Assembly (NCBI GenBank): GCA_965230425.1
Contig: CBDDKW010000018.1
Location: forward strand, 74,346 to 138,345
Source: CBDDKW01 sp965230425
GTDB lineage: Bacteria > Pseudomonadota > Gammaproteobacteria > UBA1113
Length of the DNA stretch: 64,000 bases
Direction: 5' to 3'
This document shows positions 38,845 to 47,341 of the stretch, piece after piece (position 1 is the stretch's first letter; the number at the start of each line of letters is the position of its first letter). The notes beneath the pieces are model-generated. The model searched no databases. It had not been told where the DNA came from and saw only the letters and a program-made list of their open reading frames with translations. A program made the position numbers and the translations under genes.

Positions 38845-39984
38845 ATGGTTAGCTTAACATTCAGACGTGAAAATCTTGCCAATGCTTACTGCGACAGTCT
38901 AATAGGACAAGGCATTGCCAATGCAGTTTCAGGTTTGTTTTTAGCTGGCCCTCGTCGCGTTGGCAAAACAACATTTTTGCTCGAAGATGTTGTTCCAGAG
39001 GCTGAATCACGAAATTGGCACACAGTCTATGTAGATCTATGGGCAAATAAAGCAGCAGATCCATCCCTACTTATTGTTGAAGCTATCAAATCAAGCATTT
39101 CTGAATATAAAAGCAAGCTGGGTAAATTAGCTGAACAAATACAACTACAAAAAATTAAGATACTCAAAGCAATTGAGTTAGATTTTGCAAAACCAGGGCT
39201 ACCTGAAAATATTACTTTAACAGATTTACTACTACACCTAATTCGCCTTGCAGACAAACCAGTACTCTTAATCATCGACGAAGCCCAACATGCTTTAACC
39301 TCAACAGATGGCATTAATGCTATGTTTGCTCTCAAGTCTGCTAGAGATCAAATCAATACATCCGATGCTGCGCCACAACTCATGTTAATCTTGACAGGTT
39401 CTAACCGAGATAAATTAGCACAATTAGTGATTAAAAAAGAACAGCCATTTTTTGGATCCGATATTACGAGCTTTCCCTTACTAGGCCGTGACTTCACTGA
39501 CTTTTTTACGGATACAGTGAATAATGCTTTGGCTAAAGATAATCAATTTACTCAAGATAGTGTTTGGGATGCTTTTCAATTAATTGGTCATCGACCTGAA
39601 ATATTACGCCAAATTGTTGGCCGTACAGCAATTAATAGTGATGCTCACTCGTTTTCCGATTTACTCACTCAAGATGCTTTACTCTGGCATACACAAATTT
39701 GGCAGGAGTTTGAAAACGATTACCATGCCTTACCGGCGTTACATCAGACTATTTTAGCGCTTATGATTGAACAAGGCCGCAGTTGGTCACCTTTCTCTGA
39801 AGAATCACTGGCATACTACCAAGCAGCCACTGACAATCCATCACTGCCTATCTCAACCGTGCAAACAGCGATTCAAGCTTTACGCGAACAAGGGTTTATC
39901 TGGCAATCTAGTCGCGGCACTTATGCGTTAGAAGATGAAAGCTTTGCGCAATGGTTTACACATTATCAACAACGACAGGACTAA
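38845..39984 (+). CDS. AAA/STAND-type ATPase, 379 aa
   Basis: Walker A GPRRVGKTT at residues 35-43, Walker B LLIIDEAQ near residue 143, and sensor-1 like LILTGSNRDK are in order. The C-terminal 150 residues are helical with a winged-helix-like end (LREQGFIWQSSRGTYALED). This layout matches the 'ATP-binding protein' class seen in mobile or defence neighbourhoods; the target is unknown. It is divergent from the toxin-antitoxin-like pair across about 260 bp of very AT-rich DNA (38587-38844) containing short repeated AAATTACATAA-like units, possibly the shared control region. Confidence 0.75.
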   Translation: MVSLTFRRENLANAYCDSLIGQGIANAVSGLFLAGPRRVGKTTFLLEDVVPEAESRNWHTVYVDLWANKAADPSLLIVEAIKSSISEYKSKLGKLAEQIQLQKIKILKAIELDFAKPGLPENITLTDLLLHLIRLADKPVLLIIDEAQHALTSTDGINAMFALKSARDQINTSDAAPQLMLILTGSNRDKLAQLVIKKEQPFFGSDITSFPLLGRDFTDFFTDTVNNALAKDNQFTQDSVWDAFQLIGHRPEILRQIVGRTAINSDAHSFSDLLTQDALLWHTQIWQEFENDYHALPALHQTILALMIEQGRSWSPFSEESLAYYQAATDNPSLPISTVQTAIQALREQGFIWQSSRGTYALEDESFAQWFTHYQQRQD

Positions 39985-40007
39985 CGGCACGCTACGCTTA
40001 CAACAGT

Positions 40008-40787
40008 TTATTCTTCGTCATGCTGTTCATGGCTAGTACTATGCTTTCGTGAGCGACGTCGGCGTCTTAACTCATTTACAGTCAGCACTAATCCAGAAAT
40101 ACCATAAATACCAAAGCCGGTGAATAAAACGGTGGGTGGATTAATGGATATGGCAATAAACAGCAATAGCATGAGAATAATAACAAAGAAAGGCACCTTG
40201 CCTTTAAAATCTAATTCTTTAAAACTGTAATAACGAATATTACTAACCATCAGTAAACCGGTCACCGTAGTAATAATGGCAACCACAATAGCCAAACTTT
40301 CAGGGTTCAGCGAATACTCATTACCAAACCATACCATGCTGGCAATAATTGCTGCCCCTGCGGGTGATGGCAAACCTTGGAAATAGCGCTTATCACTACT
40401 ACTGCCCGTTTGCGCATTAAAGCGAGCTAAGCGTAACGCTGCAGTGGCAGTAAATAAAAAGGCAGCTAACCAACCCAGTTTACCTAGACTATATAAGGAC
40501 CAACTATACACAATTAATGCTGGGGCAATGCCAAAAGAAACCACATCAGATAAACTATCATATTCGATACCGAAGGCAGACTGCGTATTAGTTAAGCGCG
40601 CAACTCGGCCATCTAAACCATCCATGATCATAGCAATAAAAATAGCATGGACTGCCACTTCAAAGCTGCCTTGCATGGCGGCGACCACACTATAAAAGCC
40701 AGCAAACAAACCTGCAGTTGTAAACAAATTAGGCAGAAGATAAATGCCCTTCGGTGGATGTTTGACCTGATCTGCTTGATTTTCCAT
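40008..40787 (-). CDS. pssA: CDP-diacylglycerol--serine O-phosphatidyltransferase
   Basis: Integral membrane enzyme of the CDP-alcohol phosphatidyltransferase family, making phosphatidylserine, the precursor of phosphatidylethanolamine. The motif DGLDGRVARLTNTQSAFGIEYDSLSD is visible as DG-x2-DG-x-AR-x8-G-x3-D-x3-D. Eight hydrophobic segments follow. The ATG at 40787 is preceded by GAGGG. The C-terminal tail is Arg-rich (ELRRRRRSRKHS). It is the 259-aa bacterial type II form. Confidence 0.94.
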   Translation of the reverse strand: MENQADQVKHPPKGIYLLPNLFTTAGLFAGFYSVVAAMQGSFEVAVHAIFIAMIMDGLDGRVARLTNTQSAFGIEYDSLSDVVSFGIAPALIVYSWSLYSLGKLGWLAAFLFTATAALRLARFNAQTGSSSDKRYFQGLPSPAGAAIIASMVWFGNEYSLNPESLAIVVAIITTVTGLLMVSNIRYYSFKELDFKGKVPFFVIILMLLLFIAISINPPTVLFTGFGIYGISGLVLTVNELRRRRRSRKHSTSHEQHDEE

Positions 40788-40949
40788 CAATTTCCCTCGG
40801 TTAACTGTGCAGCGGCCAGTTTACGCAGGGTTAGTGATGGGCGTCAAGATATACTGGGGATCTGTTTCAAATTGCAGCAGATGAAGCAATCTATGCAACA
40901 TACTCAATAAAGCTGCCACTTCAAGCGCAGTGGAGATTGCATACTGGTT

Positions 40950-41516
40950 TTATTGTTTCTGGATATTCTTTAGCTGATAATCCACTTCATAAGCACTACG
41001 GTTGCCAGTAAAGACGAAGCTATGTATCTCGCCAGCACTTGCAGGAACAACGCGTTGTTCACTGTTCTTACTCGGTGCTTCCCACTTGGATTTTAGTACC
41101 CCGCCTTGATTGGTGATTTGGATTTTAGCCACACCGATAGTATCGTCAGTATTCCAAGGTGGATGATCATGTTCCACTAATGTTACCACTAGCTCAATAC
41201 TATCCCCTACAGCTAGCTCACCATCCCATAATTTTACATTATTAATTTTTTCAAGGGCCTTGGCTGGTGTTGAGATAGGTTGTTCTGGTACTGTATAAAA
41301 ACTATTTTTATCCTTTGAATACACGGCAATAGCAAAATAAATTTCATCACCATGTTTTTCATTCTGTTGTTTAGCCTGTATAGACTCCACATAGAGCGCA
41401 GGGTGCAATGACTGCTCTGCTGTCGCTTGCGTCGGCGTTGCAGGTGTATTGTGCGTTTGCGCATAGGCTAAGCTTGTCACACAGCACAGCGCTAATACAA
41501 AAAATAATGATTTCAT
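40950..41516 (-). CDS. Exported beta-rich protein, 188 aa
   Basis: I do not recognise this protein. A signal peptide MKSLFFVLALCCVTSLAYA is followed by a Thr/Pro linker and a beta-sandwich-like body, with strands such as DEIYFAIAVYS, KLWDGELAVGDSIELVVTLVEHD and IGVAKIQI. The HDHPPWNTDDTIG segment, rich in Asp and His between strands, resembles calcium-binding loops of C2-like domains. It probably acts in the periplasm. It stands alone, with pssA 160 bases downstream on the same strand. Confidence 0.7.
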   Translation of the reverse strand: MKSLFFVLALCCVTSLAYAQTHNTPATPTQATAEQSLHPALYVESIQAKQQNEKHGDEIYFAIAVYSKDKNSFYTVPEQPISTPAKALEKINNVKLWDGELAVGDSIELVVTLVEHDHPPWNTDDTIGVAKIQITNQGGVLKSKWEAPSKNSEQRVVPASAGEIHSFVFTGNRSAYEVDYQLKNIQKQ

Positions 41517-41605
41517 AATGCATCCCTATTTCAAACCCTACCCCTATACTCTTGAAAGTATAGTCCATAGTTTTGCTGTTATTGGCAAGTTGGGTAAATA
41601 CTTTA

Positions 41606-41799
41606 TACACGACAAAAAACCTCGTGAAAAGCCACAGGTAGCCTAGTGTTTCAAGCTTGTAGTTTATGTGCCAAGGCTCGGCTACCTTCCTGTAGCTTGC
41701 GCTATCATCCCTGATAGCGCTTTTTACTCGCCTTTTCACATAAACTACAAGCTTGAAACTTTATATCTCATCTATTAATTGTAAGTTTTTTGTCGTGCA
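41606..41799. mobile_element. MITE-like nested inverted repeat with TA flanks
   Basis: Three inverted repeats are nested. The outer 13-bp arms, CACGACAAAAAAC at 41608-41620, pair with 41785-41797. The middle perfect 23-bp arms lie at 41648-41670 and 41737-41759. The inner 9-bp hairpin is at 41699-41720. The outer arms are each flanked by TA, the usual target duplication of Tc1/mariner or IS630-type elements. There is no transposase gene, so it would be a non-autonomous copy. It fills most of the 303-bp gap between the exported-protein gene and clpB. Confidence 0.6.
41699..41725 (+). terminator. Intrinsic terminator-like hairpin, plus strand
   Basis: GCGCTATCA, a TCCC loop and TGATAGCGC (41699-41720) are followed by TTTTT (41721-41725). 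Flanking genes run on the other strand, so if used it would end a short plus-strand RNA from within the MITE-like element. Confidence 0.55.
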
Positions 41800-41819
41800 T
41801 AGAACACATTGAGCACCCA

Positions 41820-44396
41820 TTAAGAAAACCCTAAACTATCCCCTTCTACTGCAACATGCACTGCATCGTTAGCGGCAAATTCGCCTTTTAGCAGGGCTTG
41901 GGCGAGTGGGTTTTCTAGGTATTGCTGGATTGCGCGTTTTAACGGTCTAGCGCCGTAGACTGGATCGTAACCAGCTTTAGCTAAGAAATCTAAAGCTTCA
42001 TCACTGATCTCAAGTTTAATATCTTTACTTTGCAAGCGCTGGCAAATGTGGCGAATTTGGATTTCGGTAATCATACGGATCTGTGCTTGTTGCAGCGGTT
42101 GGAAGACCACTGTTTCATCCACACGGTTAATAAATTCTGGTCTAAAATGTTGGCCGACAACTTCCATCACTGCCTTCTTCATACCACTGGTATCACCAGA
42201 TTCTGCCATTTCTTGAATAAGGTGAGAACCTAAATTCGAAGTCATCACGATTACCGCATTACGAAAATCCACCGTACGGCCATGACCATCAGTTAAACGG
42301 CCATCATCTAATACTTGTAATAAAATATTAAACACATCAGTATGCGCTTTTTCAATTTCATCCAATAAAATCACAGAGTACGGTTTGCGACGCACCGCCT
42401 CAGTAAGGTAGCCACCTTGTTCGTAACCTACATAGCCTGGAGGCGCACCAATTAAGCGTGCTACTGAATGTTTCTCCATAAATTCTGACATATCAATACG
42501 TACCATGGCATCGGCACTATCAAACAAGAATTCAGCGAGGGTTTTGCATAATTCAGTTTTACCCACCCCCGTAGGCCCTAAAAATAAGAAAGAGCCGATG
42601 GGTTTATTAGGATCTGACAAGCCTGCACGAGAACGACGAATGGCATTGGCTACAGCATTCACCGCTTCATCTTGGCCAATCACGCGTTGATGTAACACGT
42701 CTTCCATACGTAGTAATTTATCACGCTCACCTTCCAACATTTTTGAGACTGGGATATGAGTCCATTTAGACACGACTTCAGCAACTTCTTCTTCGGTGAC
42801 TTTATTGCGTACTAATTTAGTCGCTTCTGTTTGCGCTTCAGGTTCAGAGGCCAGCGCTAATTGCTTTTCTAATTCTGGAATACGCCCATATTGAAATTCG
42901 GACATACGACTTAAATCACCTGCCCGACGTGCAGTTTCTAATTCCATCTTAGCTCGCTCCAAGGCTTCTTTAATATGCTGTGAGCCTTGTAACGCAGCTT
43001 TTTCTGCTTTCCAAACTTCTTCCAGATCACCAAATTCTTTCTGCAAGGTTTTGATCTCTTCATCTAAATTCTCTAAACGTTTTTTCGAGGCTTCATCAGA
43101 CTCTTTTTTCAAGGCCTCACGTTCAATCTTTAATTGAATTAAACGCCGTTCTAAGCGATCCATTTCCTCTGGCATAGAGTCAATTTCCATACGTATATTA
43201 CTACCTGCTTCATCGATTAAATCGATAGCTTTATCAGGTAATTGTCGATCAGTAATATAGCGATGAGATAGAGTCGCTGCCGCTACAATAGCTGGATCAG
43301 TAATTTCAACCCCATGATGAATCTCATACCGTTCTTTTAAACCTCGTAAGATAGCAATGGTATCTTCAACCGAAGGCTCATCCACTAGTACTTTTTGGAA
43401 ACGTCGCTCTAATGCAGCATCTTTTTCAATATACTGGCGGTATTCATCTAAGGTTGTGGCCCCAATACAATGTAACTCGCCACGCGCTAAGGCAGGTTTT
43501 AACATATTACCGGCATCCATGGCACCTTCGGCTTTACCTGCACCAACTAAAGTATGTAGCTCATCAATAAATAAGATGATCTGACCTTCTTGCTTGGACA
43601 AGTCATTTAATACAGCTTTTAAACGCTCTTCAAATTCACCGCGAAATTTTGCCCCGGCAATTAAGGCCCCAAGATCTAAAGATAATAAGCGCTTATTTTT
43701 TAAGCCTTCAGGCACTTCACCATTCACAATGCGTTGGGCTAAGCCTTCTACAATGGCGGTTTTACCTACACCTGGTTCACCGATGAGAACCGGATTATTT
43801 TTGGTTCGACGTTGTAGCACTTGAATAGTGCGGCGTATTTCACTATCACGGCCGATGACCGGATCAAGCTTACTTTGTAAGGCACGTTCGGTTAAATCAA
43901 TAGTGTACTTCTCCAACGCTTGGCGTTGGTCTTCGGCATTAGGATCTTTAACCGACTCTCCACCGCGCACACTATCAATGGCTTGCTCAAGCACTTTCTT
44001 GCTAGCACCTACACTCGCTAACAATTTGGCTAACTCACCCTTGGTCTCTAAGACAGCGAGAATAAATAACTCACTGGCAATGTAATCATCTTTGCGTTGC
44101 TGGGCTAATTTATCCATTAAATTCAGTACAGCCTTTAAGTCACGGCCTACATGCATATCACCGGATGTACCTGTGACTTGAGGTAATGCATCTAAACGTT
44201 GATCTAATTCGCTGCACAATTGTGGTACCTTTACCCCCGCCTGGATCAATAAATGCCGAATAATACTACTTTGTTGGTCAAGTAAGGCCTTGAGTACATG
44301 TTCTGGCTCTATATATTGGTTATCTCGACCAATCGCCAAGGATTCAGCCTCTGCTAAGGCTGATTGAAATTTAACCGTAAATTTTTCCCAATTCAT
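41820..44396 (-). CDS. clpB: ATP-dependent disaggregase ClpB
   Basis: Hexameric AAA+ chaperone that rescues aggregated proteins with DnaK. 858 aa, full length. N-domain (KFQSALAEAESLA, EPEHVLKALL), NBD1 Walker A GEPGVGKTA and Walker B LFIDELHTL, a coiled-coil middle domain around residues 400-525 (MDRLERRLIQLKIEREALKK), NBD2 Walker A GPTGVGKTE, Walker B ILLDEIEKAH, and the C-terminal domain are all present. GGAG precedes the ATG. A sigma-32 promoter lies 35-64 bases upstream. Confidence 0.98.
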   Translation of the reverse strand: MNWEKFTVKFQSALAEAESLAIGRDNQYIEPEHVLKALLDQQSSIIRHLLIQAGVKVPQLCSELDQRLDALPQVTGTSGDMHVGRDLKAVLNLMDKLAQQRKDDYIASELFILAVLETKGELAKLLASVGASKKVLEQAIDSVRGGESVKDPNAEDQRQALEKYTIDLTERALQSKLDPVIGRDSEIRRTIQVLQRRTKNNPVLIGEPGVGKTAIVEGLAQRIVNGEVPEGLKNKRLLSLDLGALIAGAKFRGEFEERLKAVLNDLSKQEGQIILFIDELHTLVGAGKAEGAMDAGNMLKPALARGELHCIGATTLDEYRQYIEKDAALERRFQKVLVDEPSVEDTIAILRGLKERYEIHHGVEITDPAIVAAATLSHRYITDRQLPDKAIDLIDEAGSNIRMEIDSMPEEMDRLERRLIQLKIEREALKKESDEASKKRLENLDEEIKTLQKEFGDLEEVWKAEKAALQGSQHIKEALERAKMELETARRAGDLSRMSEFQYGRIPELEKQLALASEPEAQTEATKLVRNKVTEEEVAEVVSKWTHIPVSKMLEGERDKLLRMEDVLHQRVIGQDEAVNAVANAIRRSRAGLSDPNKPIGSFLFLGPTGVGKTELCKTLAEFLFDSADAMVRIDMSEFMEKHSVARLIGAPPGYVGYEQGGYLTEAVRRKPYSVILLDEIEKAHTDVFNILLQVLDDGRLTDGHGRTVDFRNAVIVMTSNLGSHLIQEMAESGDTSGMKKAVMEVVGQHFRPEFINRVDETVVFQPLQQAQIRMITEIQIRHICQRLQSKDIKLEISDEALDFLAKAGYDPVYGARPLKRAIQQYLENPLAQALLKGEFAANDAVHVAVEGDSLGFS

Positions 44397-44430
44397 TGTT
44401 TAACTCCTTTATTGAGTAGTCTTACTGGTA

Positions 44431-44460
44431 AATGTGGGGTGCAACAGTGTATTAATCAAG
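44431..44460 (-). promoter_or_regulatory. Heat-shock (sigma-32) promoter of clpB
   Basis: On the minus strand, CTTGAT (44455-44460) and CCCCACATT (44431-44439) are spaced 15 bp, close to the CTTGAA / CCCCATnT consensus, and point at clpB. Confidence 0.7.
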
Positions 44461-44523
44461 GTTAATATCATAAAATATTCAGCAACAGAACAAAATTAGC
44501 CAAGAATATGGGCATCCAGGCTA

Positions 44524-44553
44524 ATGAATGCTAATCATTATCAGTGCTATACT
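44524..44553 (+). promoter_or_regulatory. Fur-box overlapping an extended -10 promoter
   Basis: Bases 44524-44542 (ATGAATGCTAATCATTATC) match 15 of 19 positions of the Fur consensus. An extended -10, TGC-TATACT, follows at 44545-44553. It faces away from clpB toward the repeat at 44568-44715 and pilE, about 190 bp on. Iron control of pilE, or of a short RNA made from the repeat, would follow. Confidence 0.55.
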
Positions 44554-44567
44554 TAAAAGAAGAAAAT

Positions 44568-44715
44568 CTCCCCCCGCTTGCGGGGGAGTCAGAGCGCTGG
44601 GGTTTCCCAAGGGGAGAGCGCAAGCTCCCCTTGGGTCGCCGTCGGCGCGGGTTTCCCGCGCAGGCGAAATCATACTAGGAAACAATCTCGGTCGCTTGCG
44701 GCCGAGTTGTTAAAA
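44568..44715 (+). repeat. Dispersed structured repeat, copy A (four GC-rich stem-loops)
   Basis: Four stem-loops follow each other: 44568-44588 (CTCCCCC / GGGGGAG), 44606-44635 (CCCAAGGGGAG / CTCCCCTTGGG), 44645-44661 (GCGCGGG-TTT-CCCGCGC) and 44687-44706 (CTCGGTCG / CGGCCGAG). Related copies sit at 10365-10455 and 30971-31050. It ends about 28 bases before pilE and would be in its leader. Confidence 0.7.
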
Positions 44716-44742
44716 GCAATACAGTTTATTTGGGGAAATTCT

Positions 44743-45156
44743 ATGGATCTGCATCGCTATCATCGCGGTATTACCTTGATGGAATTGGTCATTGTAGTGG
44801 CTATTGTTGCCATTCTTGGGGCCATCGCCATACCTTCTTATAATGATTATGTAACGGAAACTCGCCGTGCGGATGGTCAAGTAGCCTTATTAGATTTAGC
44901 TAACCGTATGGATCGCTTCTTTACCGAAAATAATACCTATGTAGGTGCAACCTTAGCAGGCTTAGGTATGCCCACTACGTCTTCAGAGGGGTTTTATAAC
45001 TTGGCCATTACCAATGCCACAGGTACTGCCTATACCATCCAAGCCACCCCCACCGGTGCGCAAGCAAGTCAAGATACTAATTGCGCTAGTTTGACATATA
45101 ATCAATTGGGTCAAAAAGGGAACACCGGTCCTGGTACCGCAGCAGATTGTTGGTAA
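44743..45156 (+). CDS. pilE: Type IV major pilin-like protein
   Basis: 137 aa. The start at 44743 (MDLHRYHRG) is preceded by GGGGA. The prepilin peptidase site is G-ITLMELVIVVAIVAILGAIA, with Glu5 and the hydrophobic assembly helix; processing would leave Ile at position 1 in place of the usual Phe. The C-terminal domain has the disulfide-pair Cys (DTNCASL ... ADCW) that bounds the D-region. It works in surface pili for adhesion, motility or DNA uptake. It stands alone, without pilin assembly genes nearby. Confidence 0.9.
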   Translation: MDLHRYHRGITLMELVIVVAIVAILGAIAIPSYNDYVTETRRADGQVALLDLANRMDRFFTENNTYVGATLAGLGMPTTSSEGFYNLAITNATGTAYTIQATPTGAQASQDTNCASLTYNQLGQKGNTGPGTAADCW

Positions 45157-45194
45157 TTGACATCCTCAAAGCAAGCTGTGGGAAGGCAAGTTAA

Positions 45195-47102
45195 TTACAT
45201 AATTGCGCACCATCTAGAATGAGAACCATTATTTTGTGATGTGCCCTTTGCTTGCACGTGATTAGGTATATCAATTCTCACCTCATTAGAAGATCCTGAG
45301 CTTGATTGTGATGCGGCCGGCTGCGGATAAAAACGAGTACGAGCAGCAAGTAGTCGGCCATCACTATCAAAACCTCTCTGTTGTGGTTCATCTCGACTAC
45401 TGCTACCTGCAGATTGCTGCGTTGTCGTGGTTCTGCTATATTCTGTTTCCGTCACAGTCGTATGTACCACCTTAGTCACGCGCGTGCGTACTGTCTCTTC
45501 AACAACGGTAGTAGTATAGTCTGCCTCTCGCTTACCCTTTGGATCAAAAGCCTCTGCTCTCTCATCCCCACTGTCGTACTGGCCGGTAGCATAATCTGTT
45601 CTGGGTACAGAAAAATCACCCTCGCCTTGAATACTCGGGTAATCGCTGGTTAACTGTTTTCGCTCTTGTGCTGTTGCACTATCTGTAGGAATAGTAATCT
45701 CAGTCAGCCCCTTACGCGCTTCAGTCACTTCAGAATACAAACTACCAAAATACATAAAAAAACCGACAACTAAGGCTAAGCCTTGTAGAACCCACCCTAG
45801 CGTCGGATAAAATGACTCACGACCAGCAATGAGTACTGCAAAAGCACCATCGATGGCGTGAATAAGTGCATCAAGATACATCACTCGTTTAAAAAATTTT
45901 GCGATAGGTGCTGGCATCCAAGGTGTTGGCTCTGCTCGTTCTACACCTGTGATATGCGCAATATTTTCCTTTGCCTCTAACACTTCAAAATATAGCGTTT
46001 GTAACACGAGTACGACTAATGAAAGCAATAACATAGCGCCGATACCCGTAAAAATAGGCACTTGCCAATAGACACTTTGAGAACATAAGAACAACACAAG
46101 TTGCGGAGGCACACTGAATACAATTCGTAGTAAATGACCAATCACATGGTTGATAGCTCCAGGGTAATACAGCCATGAAGTTACCACAGAATTACTCACC
46201 ACATCTTTAAGATAAGGCTTAAATCTTCTGTAGACGGGATCTTCTAAATCGCCAGTCTCTGCATTCCTCTCTAAGCCTTCTAAGACTGCAGCATCTTGAG
46301 TCACTAAGGTAAAGGGCATGACCGACAGGGCATAATAAACGGCTAGAATACCCATTACCGGATAACTCAATACCGCATTATCCTGGGCGATTTGACTACC
46401 GCCTCTTACTGCGACGATCCATTGTTTACCACCAAGCGCTAATAAACACAAATCAGCATAGCCAATCAAAGGGCTTAAGAGCAAATACCCATATTTTTTT
46501 GTAACAAGCATTTTCAGATTCGCTTGTTTCTCTTCCTCAGATTGCTGGCCTGCAATACGCGGGTAATCAAAACGGCCAGGTTCATGGCCCAATATATTTG
46601 CTGCTATTTCCCTGCCTAAAAAAGCATTAGATTCTAAGTAAATAACAATAGCAGCACCAATCCCTGGGATTGTTGATAGCAATGAAGCCATAAATGGACT
46701 ACGATAACGCAGTAATACATCACGAACGGGAACAAAGACACCAAAAAATTCGGAAAAGCCTGACGCAAAAGCATTCGCCTTACGCACAAAACTAGCAACA
46801 AAACGCCGCTGGTTAGAAGCCAATGGCTGGAACAATACATCATCATGAAGTAGCTGAGGTGCTAATAGAGGTACAGGTGTGTCATCACCAGCATGTGATG
46901 TTGTTAGCGGCACTGTATAAAAACCATCGCCATCAGTCTGAGGAGTCTGGGCATATGGTATAGCAAAAGGTCTCTGAGCATCTGACTGAGCTTTACCACC
47001 ATCACTCACGCCAACACCATTGGCAGATGCAGGAATAACTAGTAACTCTTCGGCTCGGTGATCACCATGCTGCGTGGCTCTGCCACCGCTCGCTGCTGGC
47101 AT
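45195..47102 (-). CDS. Uncharacterised Fur-regulated polytopic membrane protein, 635 aa
   Basis: I do not recognise this protein. The ATG at 47102 (MPAASGGRA) has GGAG 9 bases before it; the TTG at 47135 would start almost at the transcription start. Residues 1-100 are polar and disordered. About 8 hydrophobic segments lie between residues 125 and 465 (for example MASLLSTIPGIGAAIVIYL, AMLLLSLVVLVLQTLYF), separated by charged loops. Residues 470-635 are disordered with a Thr/Val-rich stretch (VVEETVRTRVTKVVHTTV) and a polar end. There is no transporter signature. The Fur-box promoter suggests a role under iron limitation, perhaps at the host interface. Confidence 0.65.
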   Translation of the reverse strand: MPAASGGRATQHGDHRAEELLVIPASANGVGVSDGGKAQSDAQRPFAIPYAQTPQTDGDGFYTVPLTTSHAGDDTPVPLLAPQLLHDDVLFQPLASNQRRFVASFVRKANAFASGFSEFFGVFVPVRDVLLRYRSPFMASLLSTIPGIGAAIVIYLESNAFLGREIAANILGHEPGRFDYPRIAGQQSEEEKQANLKMLVTKKYGYLLLSPLIGYADLCLLALGGKQWIVAVRGGSQIAQDNAVLSYPVMGILAVYYALSVMPFTLVTQDAAVLEGLERNAETGDLEDPVYRRFKPYLKDVVSNSVVTSWLYYPGAINHVIGHLLRIVFSVPPQLVLFLCSQSVYWQVPIFTGIGAMLLLSLVVLVLQTLYFEVLEAKENIAHITGVERAEPTPWMPAPIAKFFKRVMYLDALIHAIDGAFAVLIAGRESFYPTLGWVLQGLALVVGFFMYFGSLYSEVTEARKGLTEITIPTDSATAQERKQLTSDYPSIQGEGDFSVPRTDYATGQYDSGDERAEAFDPKGKREADYTTTVVEETVRTRVTKVVHTTVTETEYSRTTTTQQSAGSSSRDEPQQRGFDSDGRLLAARTRFYPQPAASQSSSGSSNEVRIDIPNHVQAKGTSQNNGSHSRWCAIM

Positions 47103-47143
47103 GTTTATCATCTCCATTATTCTTGTTGTTATCAAAAAATGGT

Positions 47144-47172
47144 ATTATATGGAAATGAGAATTATTTGCAAT
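47144..47172 (-). promoter_or_regulatory. Strong promoter with embedded Fur box
   Basis: On the minus strand, TTGCAA and a perfect TATAAT (47144-47149) are spaced 16 bp. The 19 bases at 47154-47172 (AATGAGAATTATTTGCAAT on the plus strand) match the AATGANAATNATTNTCATT form of the Fur box except at two defined positions. The site fills the spacer and -35, a direct repression layout for the 635-aa gene. Confidence 0.75.
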
Positions 47173-47341
47173 AACTAGGGGGTCATGGATTTTACGTTAA
47201 CAAATTCATGGGTAGATGGCGGCGTCCCTTATTATTTCCAGGAACAATAAATTGATTATTATTCAATACGTTAACATATCAAACACGACTAATGTGTTTC
47301 AAGACAAGTAAAGAACATTAGCAAGAATAGAGACCTACGGG

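Noticed and set aside
41699..41720. CRISPR-like repeat
   Set aside because: Only one hairpin, no regularly spaced direct repeats, and no cas genes anywhere in the window.
41371..41739. 122-codon frame on the minus strand upstream of the exported protein
   Set aside because: It lies across the MITE-like element and out of frame with the exported protein gene; its codons look like a shadow.
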